Part shown: one piece after another, positions 7,937 through 16,222 of the stretch
How positions within the stretch are numbered: the first letter of the stretch is position 1
Layout: every line of letters begins with the position of its first letter
Assembly: GCA_016720595.1 (NCBI GenBank)
Contig: JADKKI010000026.1
Location: 1-19,692 of the forward strand
Direction: 5' to 3'
DNA from: Myxococcales bacterium
Lineage (GTDB): Bacteria > Myxococcota_A > Polyangia > Haliangiales > Haliangiaceae
DNA: 19,692 bases
The notes under the pieces: model-generated
Database searches by the model: none
Seen by the model: the letters and a program-made list of their open reading frames with translations, nothing else
Told to the model about the DNA's origin: nothing
Program-made: the position numbers and the translations under genes

Positions 7937-7965
7937 GCTTCCTGGCTTCCTGGCTTTGATCTCCG
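7937..7965 (-). repeat. Right arm of the 29-bp inverted repeat
   Basis: Reverse complement of 7266-7294 with a single mismatch. Together the arms delimit a 700-bp unit holding only the GxxExxY gene. I see no obvious target-site duplication immediately outside the arms. The remaining intergenic bases 7810-8029 show no other motif. Confidence 0.9.
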
Positions 7966-8029
7966 GGAGCGGGAGCTGACTCCGACACCTGATGGACACG
8001 GCGAGGTCGCGAGCGATCGTCCCGCCGCG

Positions 8030-8665
8030 TTAGAACGCGCCGGAGACGGCGAAGCCCGACGAGCCGTTGCCGAACATCGGCGTGATGCTGAGCTGATCGT
8101 TGCGCACGAGGAGCGTCTTCGGATTGGTGAGCCCGTAGATCAGCATGATCGCGCCGGCGGTCTGCGCGAGCCCGAGGTGCACGAGCCACACCTTGCCGGT
8201 GTCGCTCTGGCTCTCGCGCATCTGGAGGAACGGCCCGGCGACCGGGATGTAGAGCGCCGCGGTGTTCGTGGAGCTATCGTTGTTGCGACGGAGATCCTCG
8301 CCGATCGCCCCGGCGAGCATCGAGATGCCGTAGGTCACGCCGAACGTCACGGCGCCGCCGATGATCAGGCCCTTCCGCGCGCGCGTGACCTTGGTGTAGC
8401 CGTACGGCACCGGGCGGTTCGGATCGAACTCGGTGATCTCTTCGGGGCCCGTGGGCTCGGGCGCCACGTAGGGCTGCGGCTGCACGTAGGGCTGCGGATA
8501 CGGTTGTGGCTGCGGATACGGCTGCGGGTATGGCTGCGGCTGCGGATACGGCTGCGGCTGCGGCGCATACGGCTGCGGAGAGTCATCAGCGCGGGCGACG
8601 TGTGCCTGAGACAGGGTGACGATCGCGAGGGCGATGCCGGCAAACCGAACAGTGCTGTTGATCAC
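8030..8665 (-). CDS. Secreted/membrane protein with Pro-Gln-Tyr repeats, function unknown
   Basis: A 211-aa protein I cannot assign to a family. GTG 8665 has a perfect GGAGG four bases upstream (plus-strand 8670-8674) and begins a clear signal peptide (FAGIALAIVTLSQAHVARA), so I prefer it to a longer start at 8719. The mature N-terminus carries tandem PQPYPQ/PQPYVQ repeats (plus-strand 8467-8580), followed by an acidic linker (EEITEFDPNRPVPYGYTKV). Two hydrophobic segments (GLIIGGAVTFGVTYGISML and LGLAQTAGAIMLIYGL) suggest membrane insertion. Similar Pro/Tyr/Gln-rich small membrane proteins are common in myxobacteria, as I recall, but without known function. It lies 64 bp downstream of the methyltransferase on the same strand, so they may be co-transcribed. 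Confidence 0.75.
   Translation of the reverse strand: MINSTVRFAGIALAIVTLSQAHVARADDSPQPYAPQPQPYPQPQPYPQPYPQPQPYPQPYVQPQPYVAPEPTGPEEITEFDPNRPVPYGYTKVTRARKGLIIGGAVTFGVTYGISMLAGAIGEDLRRNNDSSTNTAALYIPVAGPFLQMRESQSDTGKVWLVHLGLAQTAGAIMLIYGLTNPKTLLVRNDQLSITPMFGNGSSGFAVSGAF
8467..8580. repeat. Short degenerate tandem repeats encoding PQPY units
   Basis: Repeated GGCTGCGGATAC / GGCTGCGGC blocks. They are in frame with the minus-strand gene and encode its Pro-Gln-Tyr tract, so they are coding repeats rather than a spacer array. Confidence 0.8.
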
Positions 8666-8729
8666 GAAGCCTCCACCAGCCCCGACAGTAACACCCCCGC
8701 GCACCGCCACATCTGGCAATCCCTGGCCG

Positions 8730-9782
8730 CTATGCGACGCAGGTCAGCAACGTGTGGCTGGTTCCGATCGGCTCGTCGGTGGTGATCGTGAGCTGCGCCT
8801 TCGGGATCAGGTCGAGGAAGTCCTGCGAGTGGTACATGCGGCTCGTGCCGTTCGCCATGCAGGAAAAGTACAGGCTCGTCCCCTGGAGGCAGAGCTCGGC
8901 GACCTCGTTGGGCTGACGATCCCAGAACGCCTCCATCACGCACAGGCGGCCACCCGGCGCGAGGGCGGCGCGGCCACGCTCGAGGAGGCGGACGATGTCG
9001 GGCTCGGCGAAGCAATCGAGGAACTGGCTCATCCACACCACGTCGAACCCAGTGGGAAACGCGCGCGTGTGGTCGAGCAGATCGATCGGCACGGTGCGCA
9101 GCCGCGCAGCGAGCCCGGCGGCGACGGCGTTCTTCTGCAGCTGCTGCAGCTGGCCCGGGTGATCGAGCACGGTGACCTCGACGTCCGGATCCTGCGCGAG
9201 GCAGTGGAGCGCCCACTTGCCCGTGTTGCCGCCCACGTCGAGCAGCTTCTTCGGGCGCGGCGCGAACACGCGCGGGAACGCCAGCGGGAACGCACCGTCG
9301 GAGTAGAAGTGATCGAACGCGAACCAGCTCTTCTGCACCGCCTCGGGGAGCTGGGTCAGGCCCTCGTAGATCGTGGACCAGCTGCCGAACACGCGCAGCC
9401 CCGCGGGCGTGCCCGTGCGGAGGCTCTCCTCCATGTGCACCGCGCCCGCGTAGCAGATGTCCTGGACGAAGTTGGCGTTGACCTTCGTCATCTCGTCGAA
9501 CAGCCAGAGGTACCCCGCATCGGTGAGCCGATATCTTCCGCCGTCGAGCGAGACCAGCTCGAGCGCCAGGCAGCCCTCCAGCAGCACCCGGGCCGCGTAC
9601 AGCGAGACCTTGGCCTGGGTGGCGACCTCGGCGGGCAGGAGGCCCGTGGTCTTGGCCGCGTGGACCACCCCGAGGACGCCCATGTTGCGTGCGGCCATGG
9701 CGGCCTGGAACAGCAGTGGGGAGAACGCGAGAGCGTGCACCTGGTGGTACTGCCTCGGAACGCGCTTACGACGGCCAGCCAT
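8730..9782 (-). CDS. SAM-dependent methyltransferase, ApeB-like
   Basis: A 350-aa class I methyltransferase. Residues ~20-95 look like the winged-helix dimerisation domain of plant-type O-methyltransferases (TTGLLPAEVATQAKVSLYAA). The SAM-binding motif I is LLDVGGNTGKWA (residues 181-191), followed by VTVLDHP and the VVWMSQFLDCF helix. In aryl-polyene clusters such an enzyme methylates the aryl head (ring C- or O-methylation), so that is the expected job here. It is read divergently from the second ACP gene across a 95-bp gap. No Shine-Dalgarno sequence precedes ATG 9782; a TAAAGT hexamer ends only five bases before it, so a leaderless or very short leader transcript is possible. The frame is clean. 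Confidence 0.88.
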   Translation of the reverse strand: MAGRRKRVPRQYHQVHALAFSPLLFQAAMAARNMGVLGVVHAAKTTGLLPAEVATQAKVSLYAARVLLEGCLALELVSLDGGRYRLTDAGYLWLFDEMTKVNANFVQDICYAGAVHMEESLRTGTPAGLRVFGSWSTIYEGLTQLPEAVQKSWFAFDHFYSDGAFPLAFPRVFAPRPKKLLDVGGNTGKWALHCLAQDPDVEVTVLDHPGQLQQLQKNAVAAGLAARLRTVPIDLLDHTRAFPTGFDVVWMSQFLDCFAEPDIVRLLERGRAALAPGGRLCVMEAFWDRQPNEVAELCLQGTSLYFSCMANGTSRMYHSQDFLDLIPKAQLTITTDEPIGTSHTLLTCVA

Positions 9783-9838
9783 GCGGAACTTTACGCATTT
9801 TCGCGTGCTCTACACCACGTCGCGGCGCACGATCAGGC

Positions 9839-9866
9839 TTGAATTCGACCCTTCGGTCACTACACT
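9839..9866 (+). promoter_or_regulatory. Candidate sigma-70-type promoter for the ACP-to-ammonia-lyase operon
   Basis: TTGAAT at 9839-9844 and TACACT at 9861-9866 are separated by 16 bases inside the only divergent gap of the locus (9783-9877). The start codon of the second ACP is 11 bases after the -10 box, which predicts a leader of only a few bases and fits the lack of a Shine-Dalgarno sequence. Matching by eye only. Confidence 0.45.
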
Positions 9867-9877
9867 ACGCGACGCGT

Positions 9878-10177
9878 ATGGAAGCATCGTCCAAGGCCGA
9901 GATCCTTCGGGAAATCCAGCTCATGATGAATGAGCTGTTCAAGCTCGATCCGGCGCGGGTGCAGCCGGCGGCACGGCTGATCGAGGATCTCGATCTCGAT
10001 AGCCTCGACGCGATCGATCTCGCGGTGAAGGTCGAGGAGACCACGGGCCTCGCGTTCGACGAGGCCAAGATCCGCGAGCTCAAGACGATCGAGGACGTGA
10101 TCATCGCGATCGGCGGCATGGTCGGATCCAAGGGCGTGGCCGCCCTGCGCACGGCCACGGCGGCACGATCCGAGTGA
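9878..10177 (+). CDS. Acyl carrier protein (ApeE/ApeF-like), second copy
   Basis: A 99-aa ACP with the phosphopantetheine Ser in EDLDLDSLDAIDLAVKVEE (about residue 44). The helix-I segment (ILREIQLMMNELFKLD) and the ARLIEDLDLDS sequence are very close to the ACP type of aryl-polyene clusters. ATG 9878 is chosen because it includes complete helix I; an internal ATG at 9923 would remove part of it. It is the first gene of the second plus-strand block and lacks a ribosome site, in keeping with the candidate promoter just upstream. Its stop overlaps the LolA-like gene start. It likely carries the elongating chain or the starter loaded by the AMP-ligase. Confidence 0.93.
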   Translation: MEASSKAEILREIQLMMNELFKLDPARVQPAARLIEDLDLDSLDAIDLAVKVEETTGLAFDEAKIRELKTIEDVIIAIGGMVGSKGVAALRTATAARSE

Positions 10178-10970
10178 TGATGCGCGGCGCAGCCTTCGCG
10201 ATCATGGCGGTGCTGAGCGGGCGCGCGATCGCCGCCCCGGCCGCTGGATCCGCGAGCGCGCCTGCGCGAAGCCTGCGGCGCCTGCCGCGACGAAGCCTGC
10301 GGCTGCGAAGTCTGATCCGTCGAAGCCTGCTTCCGCGAAGCCTGATCCGTCGAAGCCCGCAGCTGCGAAGCCTGCGGATGCTCCCGGCAAGCCTGCTCCG
10401 GCCGTCGCGCAGCGCGGCGCCGCGATCGATCCGGTGCTCGCGCTGCTCAAGCTCGATCGGTTCGCGTGCAAGTTCACCGAGGAGAAGCACGTGGCGCTGC
10501 TCGCTCGGCCGCTGAAGTCCACGGGCACGATCTACTTCGAGCGCGACAAGGGCATCGCGCGCACCACGCTGACGCCGAAGCTCGCGCAGGTGGTGCTGAC
10601 GCGGACCACGCTGCGGATCCGCAAGGACAACAAGACCGAGGAGATCCCGCTCGACAAGAGCAAGGACCTCAAGGCGTTCGCGCTGATCTTCCCCACGCTG
10701 CTGCGCGGCGATCGCGCCGAGCTCGAGAAGGCCTTCGACCTCGTGCTCGAGGGCGATGCGAACAGCGCGTGGGCGCTGACGTTCACGCCGAAGGCCGCGT
10801 CGCTCGGCAAGCTCGTGAAGACCGTCGTGGTGCGCGGCAGTGCGAGCCAGGTCGCCTCGCTCCGCGTGCTCGAGGCGAGCGGTGACTTCACCGAGACCCA
10901 GCTGACCGACATCAAGAAGAACGGCGACGTGCCAGACACCGAGATCGCGACGGCGTTCGGGGCCCCTTGA
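10177..10970 (+). CDS. LolA-like outer-membrane lipoprotein carrier protein (one frameshift)
   Basis: A periplasmic carrier of the LolA-like type found in aryl-polyene clusters. The signal peptide MMRGAAFAIMAVLSGRAIAAPA is in frame 1 from ATG 10177 (GTG 10174 is also possible). The rest is in frame 3: a Lys-Pro-Ala-rich linker (SKPASAKPDPSKPAAAKP), then the carrier domain (LLKLDRFACKFTEEKHVALL, TGTIYFERDKGIARTTLTP, LEGDANSAWALTFTPK). The break is near 10265, where GCGCGAAG would need one more G to keep the frame, so a missing base in the assembly is the likely cause. Corrected length is about 264 aa. It is expected to move a hydrophobic lipid across the periplasm together with the MMPL exporter that overlaps its 3' end by 4 bp. 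Confidence 0.82.
10263..10390 (+). repeat. Imperfect repeats encoding a Lys-Pro-Ala linker
   Basis: Repeated GCGAAGCCTGATCCGTCGAA-type units of about 30 bases encode the linker between signal peptide and LolA-like domain. The frameshift of this gene sits at its upstream edge. Confidence 0.75.
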
Positions 10971-13341
10971 AGCACTGGCGGGCCCGCGCCGCGACGCTGG
11001 TGGTGCTGCTCGGGACCGCTCTCGGGTTCGCCGCTGCGCTGCCGCACCTCACGTTCACGACGAAGATCACCGACTTCCTCCCCGACGACAGCGAGGATCG
11101 CGGTGCGCAGATCGCGGCGTTGCTCGCCGAGAGCGAGCTGTCGCGGGTGATGGTGATCGATCTGTCGATGGGGCCGGCGGCCAGCGGTTCGGGCACCGCC
11201 GCCGAGCAGGAACTCTCGCCGCTGCCCACGCTCGCACGCTCGCTGGTGACGTTCCTGCGCACGCAGCCCGATGTGGCGGTGGCGCGCAGCGGGTTCACCG
11301 AGGCCGACACCGAGGCGATGCTCGCGTTCCTCGGCGCCTGGCCCGCGACGACATTCCTGCCGCGCACCGCGTACACCGACGAGGCCGCTCGCGTGCGGCT
11401 CGGGAAGCTCGAGGAGCAGCTCGGTGGCCCGATGGGCGTGGTGGTGCGGCAGACCGCGCCGCGCGATCCGCTGTCGGGCATGTGGGAGCCGCTCGAGGCG
11501 CTGCGGGGCTCGCGCGGAGACACGCTGATCGACGAGGACGGCATCGTGATGTCCGCGGATCACGCGCACGCGTTCGTGTTCGTGGAGACCCGCTCGTCGC
11601 CGTTCGAGAGCACGTCGCAGCGGCGGTTCCGCGCGGTGCTCGAGGAGTGGATGGCGAGCGCGGCGCCGCGCGAGGCGCGGATGCAGACCTCGGGGACCGC
11701 GCAGTACGCGATCGCCTCGGAGGCGCAGATCAAGGGCGACGTGAACCGGATCGGCATCATCTCCACCATCGGGATGCTGCTGATCTTCCTCGCGCTGTTC
11801 GGCTCGGTGCGGCTGATCCTGATCGGCTTCGTGCCGATGCTGTTCGGCAGCGCCGTCGCCATCCTCGGCTGTCAGGCGCTGTTCGGCGAGATCCACGGCA
11901 TCACGATCGCGTTCGGCACCTCGCTGCTCGGCGTGGGCCTCGATTACGTGGAGCACTACTACGCGCACTTCGTGCTCACGCCCGAGGTGCCGGCCGCCAC
12001 CACGATGAAGCTGGTGGGGCCGAGCATCGTGCTCGGTGCGCTCACCACGATCATCGGCTTCGTCGGCCTCGGCGCCTCGGGCCTGATGGGGCTGCGCCAG
12101 ATGGCGGTGTTCGCGGTGATCGCGATCATCGCCTCGATGGCGGCCACCTACTGGATGGTGCCGCGCTGGATGCCGGTGATGTACCGCCCGCCGCGCACCC
12201 TGGGGCTCGTCAATCGCGGCGTGCTCGCGCTGCTCGCGCGGCTGACGGCGCGGACCTGGGGCCGCACGTCGCGCCTCGTGGTGGTTGGAGTCGCCCTCGC
12301 GGCCACGGCCGTGGGGCTGCGCGCGGTGCAGTTCTCCGACAACGTCAACATGCTCGTCGACGACGCGGGCCCGCACGTGATCGAAGACCACGCCGTGCGC
12401 GCGCGCCTCGGCCCGGAGAGCAGCTCGTTCGCCGTGGTGACCGCGGCCACCGACGAGGCGCTCCTCACCGCGATCGGCACCGCCTGTGCCGAGCTCGAGC
12501 GCGCCCAGGCGGCGGGCACCGTGACCTCGTTCGTGCCGCTCGCGCGCATGCTCCCGAGCCGCGAGGAGCAGGCCGCACGGCTCGAGGCGGCACGCGCGGC
12601 GGCCCCACGCCTCCGCGCGCTGATGACCGAGCTCGGGTTCGTGCCGGAGCAGTTCCAGGCGTACTGGGATGGGATCGCCGTGGCTGCGCCCAAGGTCCTG
12701 ACGCTGGCGGATGTGCGGCGCTCCCCGCTCGCGCCGCTGCTCACCGCGTGGGTACCGGCGCAGACCACGCCGATCGCGCTGATCCCGCTGGTGGGCGTGA
12801 AGGATCTCGCGGCGCTGCGGGCGGCCGTGCCGGGTGCATCGATCATCGCGCCGGCGGAGACCATCGTCGATCTGTTCCGCGGCGTGCGCGTGCGGACGGT
12901 GGTCTCGTCGCTGATCGGCTTCGCGGCGATCTTCCTGCTGCTGCTCGCGCGCTACCGGAGCTTGCGCAAGGTCCTCGTCGCGCTCGGCCCGGCGGTGCTC
13001 GCGTGCGTGGCCACCGTGGGCACCCTGGTGGCGCTCGGCACGCCGCTGACGATCTTGCACGTGATGTCGCTGCTCCTCGTGGTGTCGCTCGGCGTCGATT
13101 TCGGGATCTTCTTCGTCGACACCATGGCCTCGCTCGAGGAGGCTGCCCGCACGATGGTGTCGATCCTCACGGCCTCGCTCACGACGATCTTGTCGTTCGG
13201 GCTGCTCTCGGGCTGAGCCAGAGCCCAGGCCTCGCGGCGATCGGCGTCACCGTGACGCTCGGCGTGACGTTCAGCCTGGTGTGCTGCTTCCTGATGGCCG
13301 CGCTCGCCGGACCGAGGCTCGTGGCGAAGGTGGCAGCGTGA
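10967..13341 (+). CDS. MMPL/RND-family lipid exporter (one frameshift near 13213)
   Basis: A large inner-membrane exporter of about 791 aa after correction. An N-terminal transmembrane helix (TLVVLLGTALGFAAAL) is followed by a periplasmic domain beginning LTFTTKITDFLPDD. Two helix bundles repeat the RND plan: the first has LLGVGLDYVEHYYAHF and the second VSLGVDFGIFFVDTM, each with the Asp expected to act in proton relay. The start is TTG 10967, overlapping the LolA-like stop by 4 bp. Frame 2 stops at 13216, but the conserved end (LSQSPGLAAIGVTVTLGV, then GPRLVAKVAA) continues in frame 1 to TGA 13339-13341; a G missing in the run at about 13211-13213 explains this. It corresponds to the ApeM-type exporter and should move the polyene lipid out of the inner membrane. 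Confidence 0.9.
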
Positions 13342-14069
13342 GGACCGCATCGACGATCCACGCAGCTTCGTCGACGGGGACGCACTCGGCGGTGGCGCGC
13401 TCGGCGGCGGTCGTCATCAAGCTCGGCCTGGTCACCTTCGGTGCGACGCTCGCGCTGGCGGCCTGCGGGCATCCGCCGCGGCAGAGCACGATCTCGGCGA
13501 GCGCGCCGGCGGAGTACCCGGGCGTGCTCCACGATCCGAGCACGATCGCGCAGAACTTCATGGTGCGGCAGAGCCTCAAGATCCACACGCAGCGCGACGG
13601 CAAGCCCGTCGACGCGGAGCTCGATGCCGTGGTGCAGAAGCAGGGCGACACGCTCCTCGTGATCGGCCTCGGCCCGATGGACGTGAAGGCGTTCACGCTC
13701 ACCCACAAGGCCGACAAGATCGAGTTCGTCCAGCTCGTGGGCCCCGAGCTGCCGTTCTCGCCGCGCAACATCGTGGTGGACGTGCATCGCGTGTTCTTCA
13801 AGCGGCTCCCCGCGCCCACCGACGCTCACTACTCCGGCGTGCTGAAGGGCGAGCTCGATGGCGAGCACGTGGAGGAGACCTGGCAGGACGGCCAGCTCCG
13901 CGCGAGCGTGTTCACGCGGCCCGGCGAGCCCAAGCTCAAGGGCGCGATCCGCGTGCAGCTCGGCGCCGGGTGCGAGCCCGCGCACTGCGAGCCGGTGTCC
14001 GCGACGCTGCGCAACGAGTGGTTCGGCTACACGCTGACCATCGTCAACGAGGGCTACGAGCGGCTGTGA
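13338..14069 (+). CDS. DUF3261-type outer-membrane lipoprotein (ApeN-like)
   Basis: A 243-aa predicted lipoprotein. The signal region ends in LALAAC, a lipobox with the lipidated Cys at residue 43 from GTG 13338. A GTG at 13392 would give a more usual 25-residue signal peptide and may be the true start; I keep 13338 because it gives the 4-bp overlap common in this operon. The mature part is beta-rich with LVIGLGPMDVKAFTLTH and the tail EWFGYTLTIVNEGYERL, matching the small lipoproteins of unknown function in aryl-polyene clusters. It has several Cys residues near residue 215 (CEPAHCEP) that might form a disulfide. Probable role: outer-membrane partner of the LolA/MMPL transport system (inferred). 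Confidence 0.8.
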   Translation: MRTASTIHAASSTGTHSAVARSAAVVIKLGLVTFGATLALAACGHPPRQSTISASAPAEYPGVLHDPSTIAQNFMVRQSLKIHTQRDGKPVDAELDAVVQKQGDTLLVIGLGPMDVKAFTLTHKADKIEFVQLVGPELPFSPRNIVVDVHRVFFKRLPAPTDAHYSGVLKGELDGEHVEETWQDGQLRASVFTRPGEPKLKGAIRVQLGAGCEPAHCEPVSATLRNEWFGYTLTIVNEGYERL

Positions 14070-14692
14070 TGAAGCTGGCGCTCAACATCCTCTCGGCGCT
14101 GTTCCTCGTGGCCTCGCCGTGGGTGCTGTACTGGACGCTGTCGCAGCAGGACGTGACGATCGCCGCGCTCACGCTGGTGGGCTGGGTGATCGTGCGGACG
14201 ATCCCGATCCTGCTGTCCGCCAAGCGCGAGCAGCGGCGGGCGGCGCTGCAGCTCCCCGCGATCGCGCTCGTGTTCGCGGGCCTCGGCTGGATCTCGAACA
14301 ACGGCACGTGGCTCCTGATCCTGCCGTCTGCCACGCAGGCCACGTTCGGCCTGGCGTTCCTGCGGTCGCTGTCGAGCACGCCGCTCGTCGAGCAGTTCGC
14401 GCGGATGATCGATCCGGACCTCAGCGTGCCCAAGCAGGCGCACTGCCGCAGCTGGACCAAGATCTGGGGCGGCTATCTGTTCGTGCTCGCCGCGATCGGG
14501 CTCGTGCTCGCCGCCTTCGCGAGCCTGAAGCTGTGGACGATCTACGTCGGGATCCTCAGCTACGTGCTGATCGGCCTGCTGTTCGCCATCGAGTACATCA
14601 CGCGCAAGATCCGGTTCCGGGATTACGGCCGCAATCCGCTTGACTGGGTCCTGGCCAGAGTGTTCCCTCCGGCTCGTTCCGACGTGAGCTGA
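14069..14692 (+). CDS. COG4648-type polytopic membrane protein (ApeG-like)
   Basis: A 207-aa inner-membrane protein with about six or seven hydrophobic segments, starting LNILSALFLVASPWVLYW. A conserved loop reads FARMIDPDLS and then QAHCRSWTKIWGG, which I associate with the COG4648 family found in aryl-polyene loci. The C-terminal tail is cytoplasmic-like and basic (ITRKIRFRDYGRNPLDWV). ATG 14069 shares one base with the lipoprotein stop (TGATG), and its own stop shares one base with the next start, so translation is tightly coupled. Biochemical function is unknown; co-occurrence suggests a part in assembling or flipping the pigment lipid. Confidence 0.82.
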   Translation: MKLALNILSALFLVASPWVLYWTLSQQDVTIAALTLVGWVIVRTIPILLSAKREQRRAALQLPAIALVFAGLGWISNNGTWLLILPSATQATFGLAFLRSLSSTPLVEQFARMIDPDLSVPKQAHCRSWTKIWGGYLFVLAAIGLVLAAFASLKLWTIYVGILSYVLIGLLFAIEYITRKIRFRDYGRNPLDWVLARVFPPARSDVS

Positions 14693-16195
14693 TGCCGAGC
14701 TCCCTCCTACATCTCGACGGTGAGACGCAGCGGGACCTGATCGCGCAGGCCCACCAGATCGCCGCGCTGCTCGGGCAGGCCGGGTCGGCGGGGCAGGCGA
14801 CATCGCCTGGGGCAGCGGGGCAGGCAACACCGACGGGGTCAGCGGGGCAGGCGACATCAGCGGGGGCGGCGGGTGGCCGGGTCGTGCTTTCCTGCCGGCG
14901 CGCGGATGCGTACGTGCCGGGGCTGCTCGGTGCCTGGCTCGCGGGCGCCACCGTGGAGCTGTTGCCCAACGTGGCCGCGGGCACGCTCGATCGCGTGGAT
15001 GCGGATCCCGAGCTGTCGTACGTGCTCCACGATGATCCCGCGCGGCAGGCGCGCTCGTCCAAGGCGATCTACGTGCCCGCGATCCTCCTCGGGCACTGCG
15101 CCTTCGCCGCGGGCGCCGCGCCCTCGACGAGCCTCGGTGCAGGTTCGCTGCTGGGCTCGACGATCCCCGTGCCCACGCTCGCGGTGCGGATGACGACCTC
15201 CGGGACCACCGAGCGCCCGCGTTACGTGGTCAAGACCGCGGCGCAGCTGCTCGGCGAGCTCGACGTGCTGGTCAACCTGTTCCCGCGCGCGCGCTGCGTG
15301 ATGTCGACGGTGCCGCTCTCGCATCTGTTTGGCCTGCTGTTCGGTGCGCTGTTGCCGCTTCGGTTCGACGCGCGGATCGTGAGCCACGAGGCGCTGCTGC
15401 CCGCGGATGTCGCGAGCGTCCTCGAGCGCGAGGGCGTGGACCTGCTGATCAGCACCCCCGCTCACCTGCGCGCGATGGCCGAGGCGCCGATGCCGCGCGG
15501 CCTCCGCGTGATCTCGAGTGGTGCGCGGATGCCGGGCGAGCTGCACACGGGCCTCGCCAGCGCGCACGGCTGGCACGTCACCGACATCCTGGGCTCCACG
15601 GAGACCGGCGGCATCGCCACGCGCACGCACCCGATGCACGCGTGGACCCCGCTGCCCGGCGTGATCGTCTCGGCGCCCGACAACCAGCTCGTGGTGGAAT
15701 CACCGTGGGGCGGGGCGCCACGCGTGGAGATCGGTGATCGCATCGAGCTGCGCGCGGACGGCACGTTCCACTACCTCGGGCGCGATCAGGAGCTGATCAA
15801 GATCGCGGGCAAGCGCGCGGCCACGCACGAGCTCGAGGCCACGATCCGCGCAGTGCCAGGCGTCACCGATGTGGCGGTGCTCGTCCATGCGATGCCCGGC
15901 AAGGAGCCGCGGATCGCCGCGGCGATCTGCGTGGCGGAGGGCGCATCCGTCGGGCGCGACGAGATCGGTGCCGCGGTGCGCCGGCAGTTCGATGCGGTGT
16001 TCGTGCCCAAGCTCCTCAAGATCGTGCCGCGGATCCCGCGCACCGAGCGCGGCAAGCTCGACGGCGAGGCGCTGCGCGAGCTGCTCGGCATCACCACGAC
16101 CACGGCGACGCCGACGACCACGGCGACGCCGACGACCACGGCGACGCACCGACAACCACCGCCACCGACCACGACCCGAGGCCACGACCACGACG
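14692..16195 (+). CDS. Acyl-CoA synthetase / AMP-ligase, ApeH-like (3' end frameshifted, probably fused to dehydratase)
   Basis: An ANL-superfamily adenylating enzyme that should activate an aryl acid starter for transfer to an ACP. Visible motifs: MTTSGTTERPRYV (A3, residues 167-179), PLSHLFGLLFGALLP, GSTETGG (A5, 301-307), GDRIEL with GRDQELIKIAGKR (A7-A8, 348-375) and PRTERGKLDG with the catalytic Lys at about 455. Residues 31-63 are a three-fold 9-aa repeat (AGQATSPGA type) that is unusual in the family. From about residue 467 the frame enters a Thr/Pro/Ala-rich tract and the downstream dehydratase lies in frame 2, so a base has probably been lost within the repeats. As written, frame 1 has no stop until 17271 and artificially joins the glycosyltransferase. 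The end given here is the approximate edge of the linker. Confidence 0.85.
14782..14871 (+). repeat. 27-bp in-frame tandem repeat (3.3 copies)
   Basis: Three units at 14782-14808, 14809-14835 and 14836-14862, with a partial fourth, each encoding (G)(S/A)AGQAT-x-x. The period keeps the reading frame, so copy number could change without breaking the AMP-ligase. Confidence 0.88.
16096..16146 (+). repeat. 18-bp tandem repeat in the AMP-ligase/dehydratase linker
   Basis: ACGACCACGGCGACGCCG is repeated about 2.8 times and encodes Thr-Thr-Ala-Thr-Pro-Thr. Degenerate ACGACC-type units continue to about 16197, and the reading frame changes within this tract. Confidence 0.85.
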
Positions 16196-16222
16196 CCCAC
16201 CACGCAGATCCCCGCGCGCCGC

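Noticed and set aside
7594..7959. Plus-strand ORF over the GxxExxY gene
   Set aside because: It is antisense to a recognisable family member and has no family-like sequence of its own.
7266..7965. Classical insertion sequence
   Set aside because: Terminal inverted repeats are present, but the enclosed gene has no transposase motif and I see no target-site duplication.
8467..8580. Possible CRISPR-like or minisatellite array
   Set aside because: Units are very short, lack unique spacers, and encode the PQPY tract of a protein with good start signals.
10250..10270. Programmed frameshift in the LolA-like gene
   Set aside because: There is no slippery heptamer or stimulatory structure, and restoring one G gives a continuous frame. 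Similar breaks occur in unrelated genes of the window.
10532..13060. Long minus-strand ORF (842 codons)
   Set aside because: It is antisense to the LolA-like and MMPL genes, with Arg/His/Gln-rich low-complexity translation typical of shadow frames.
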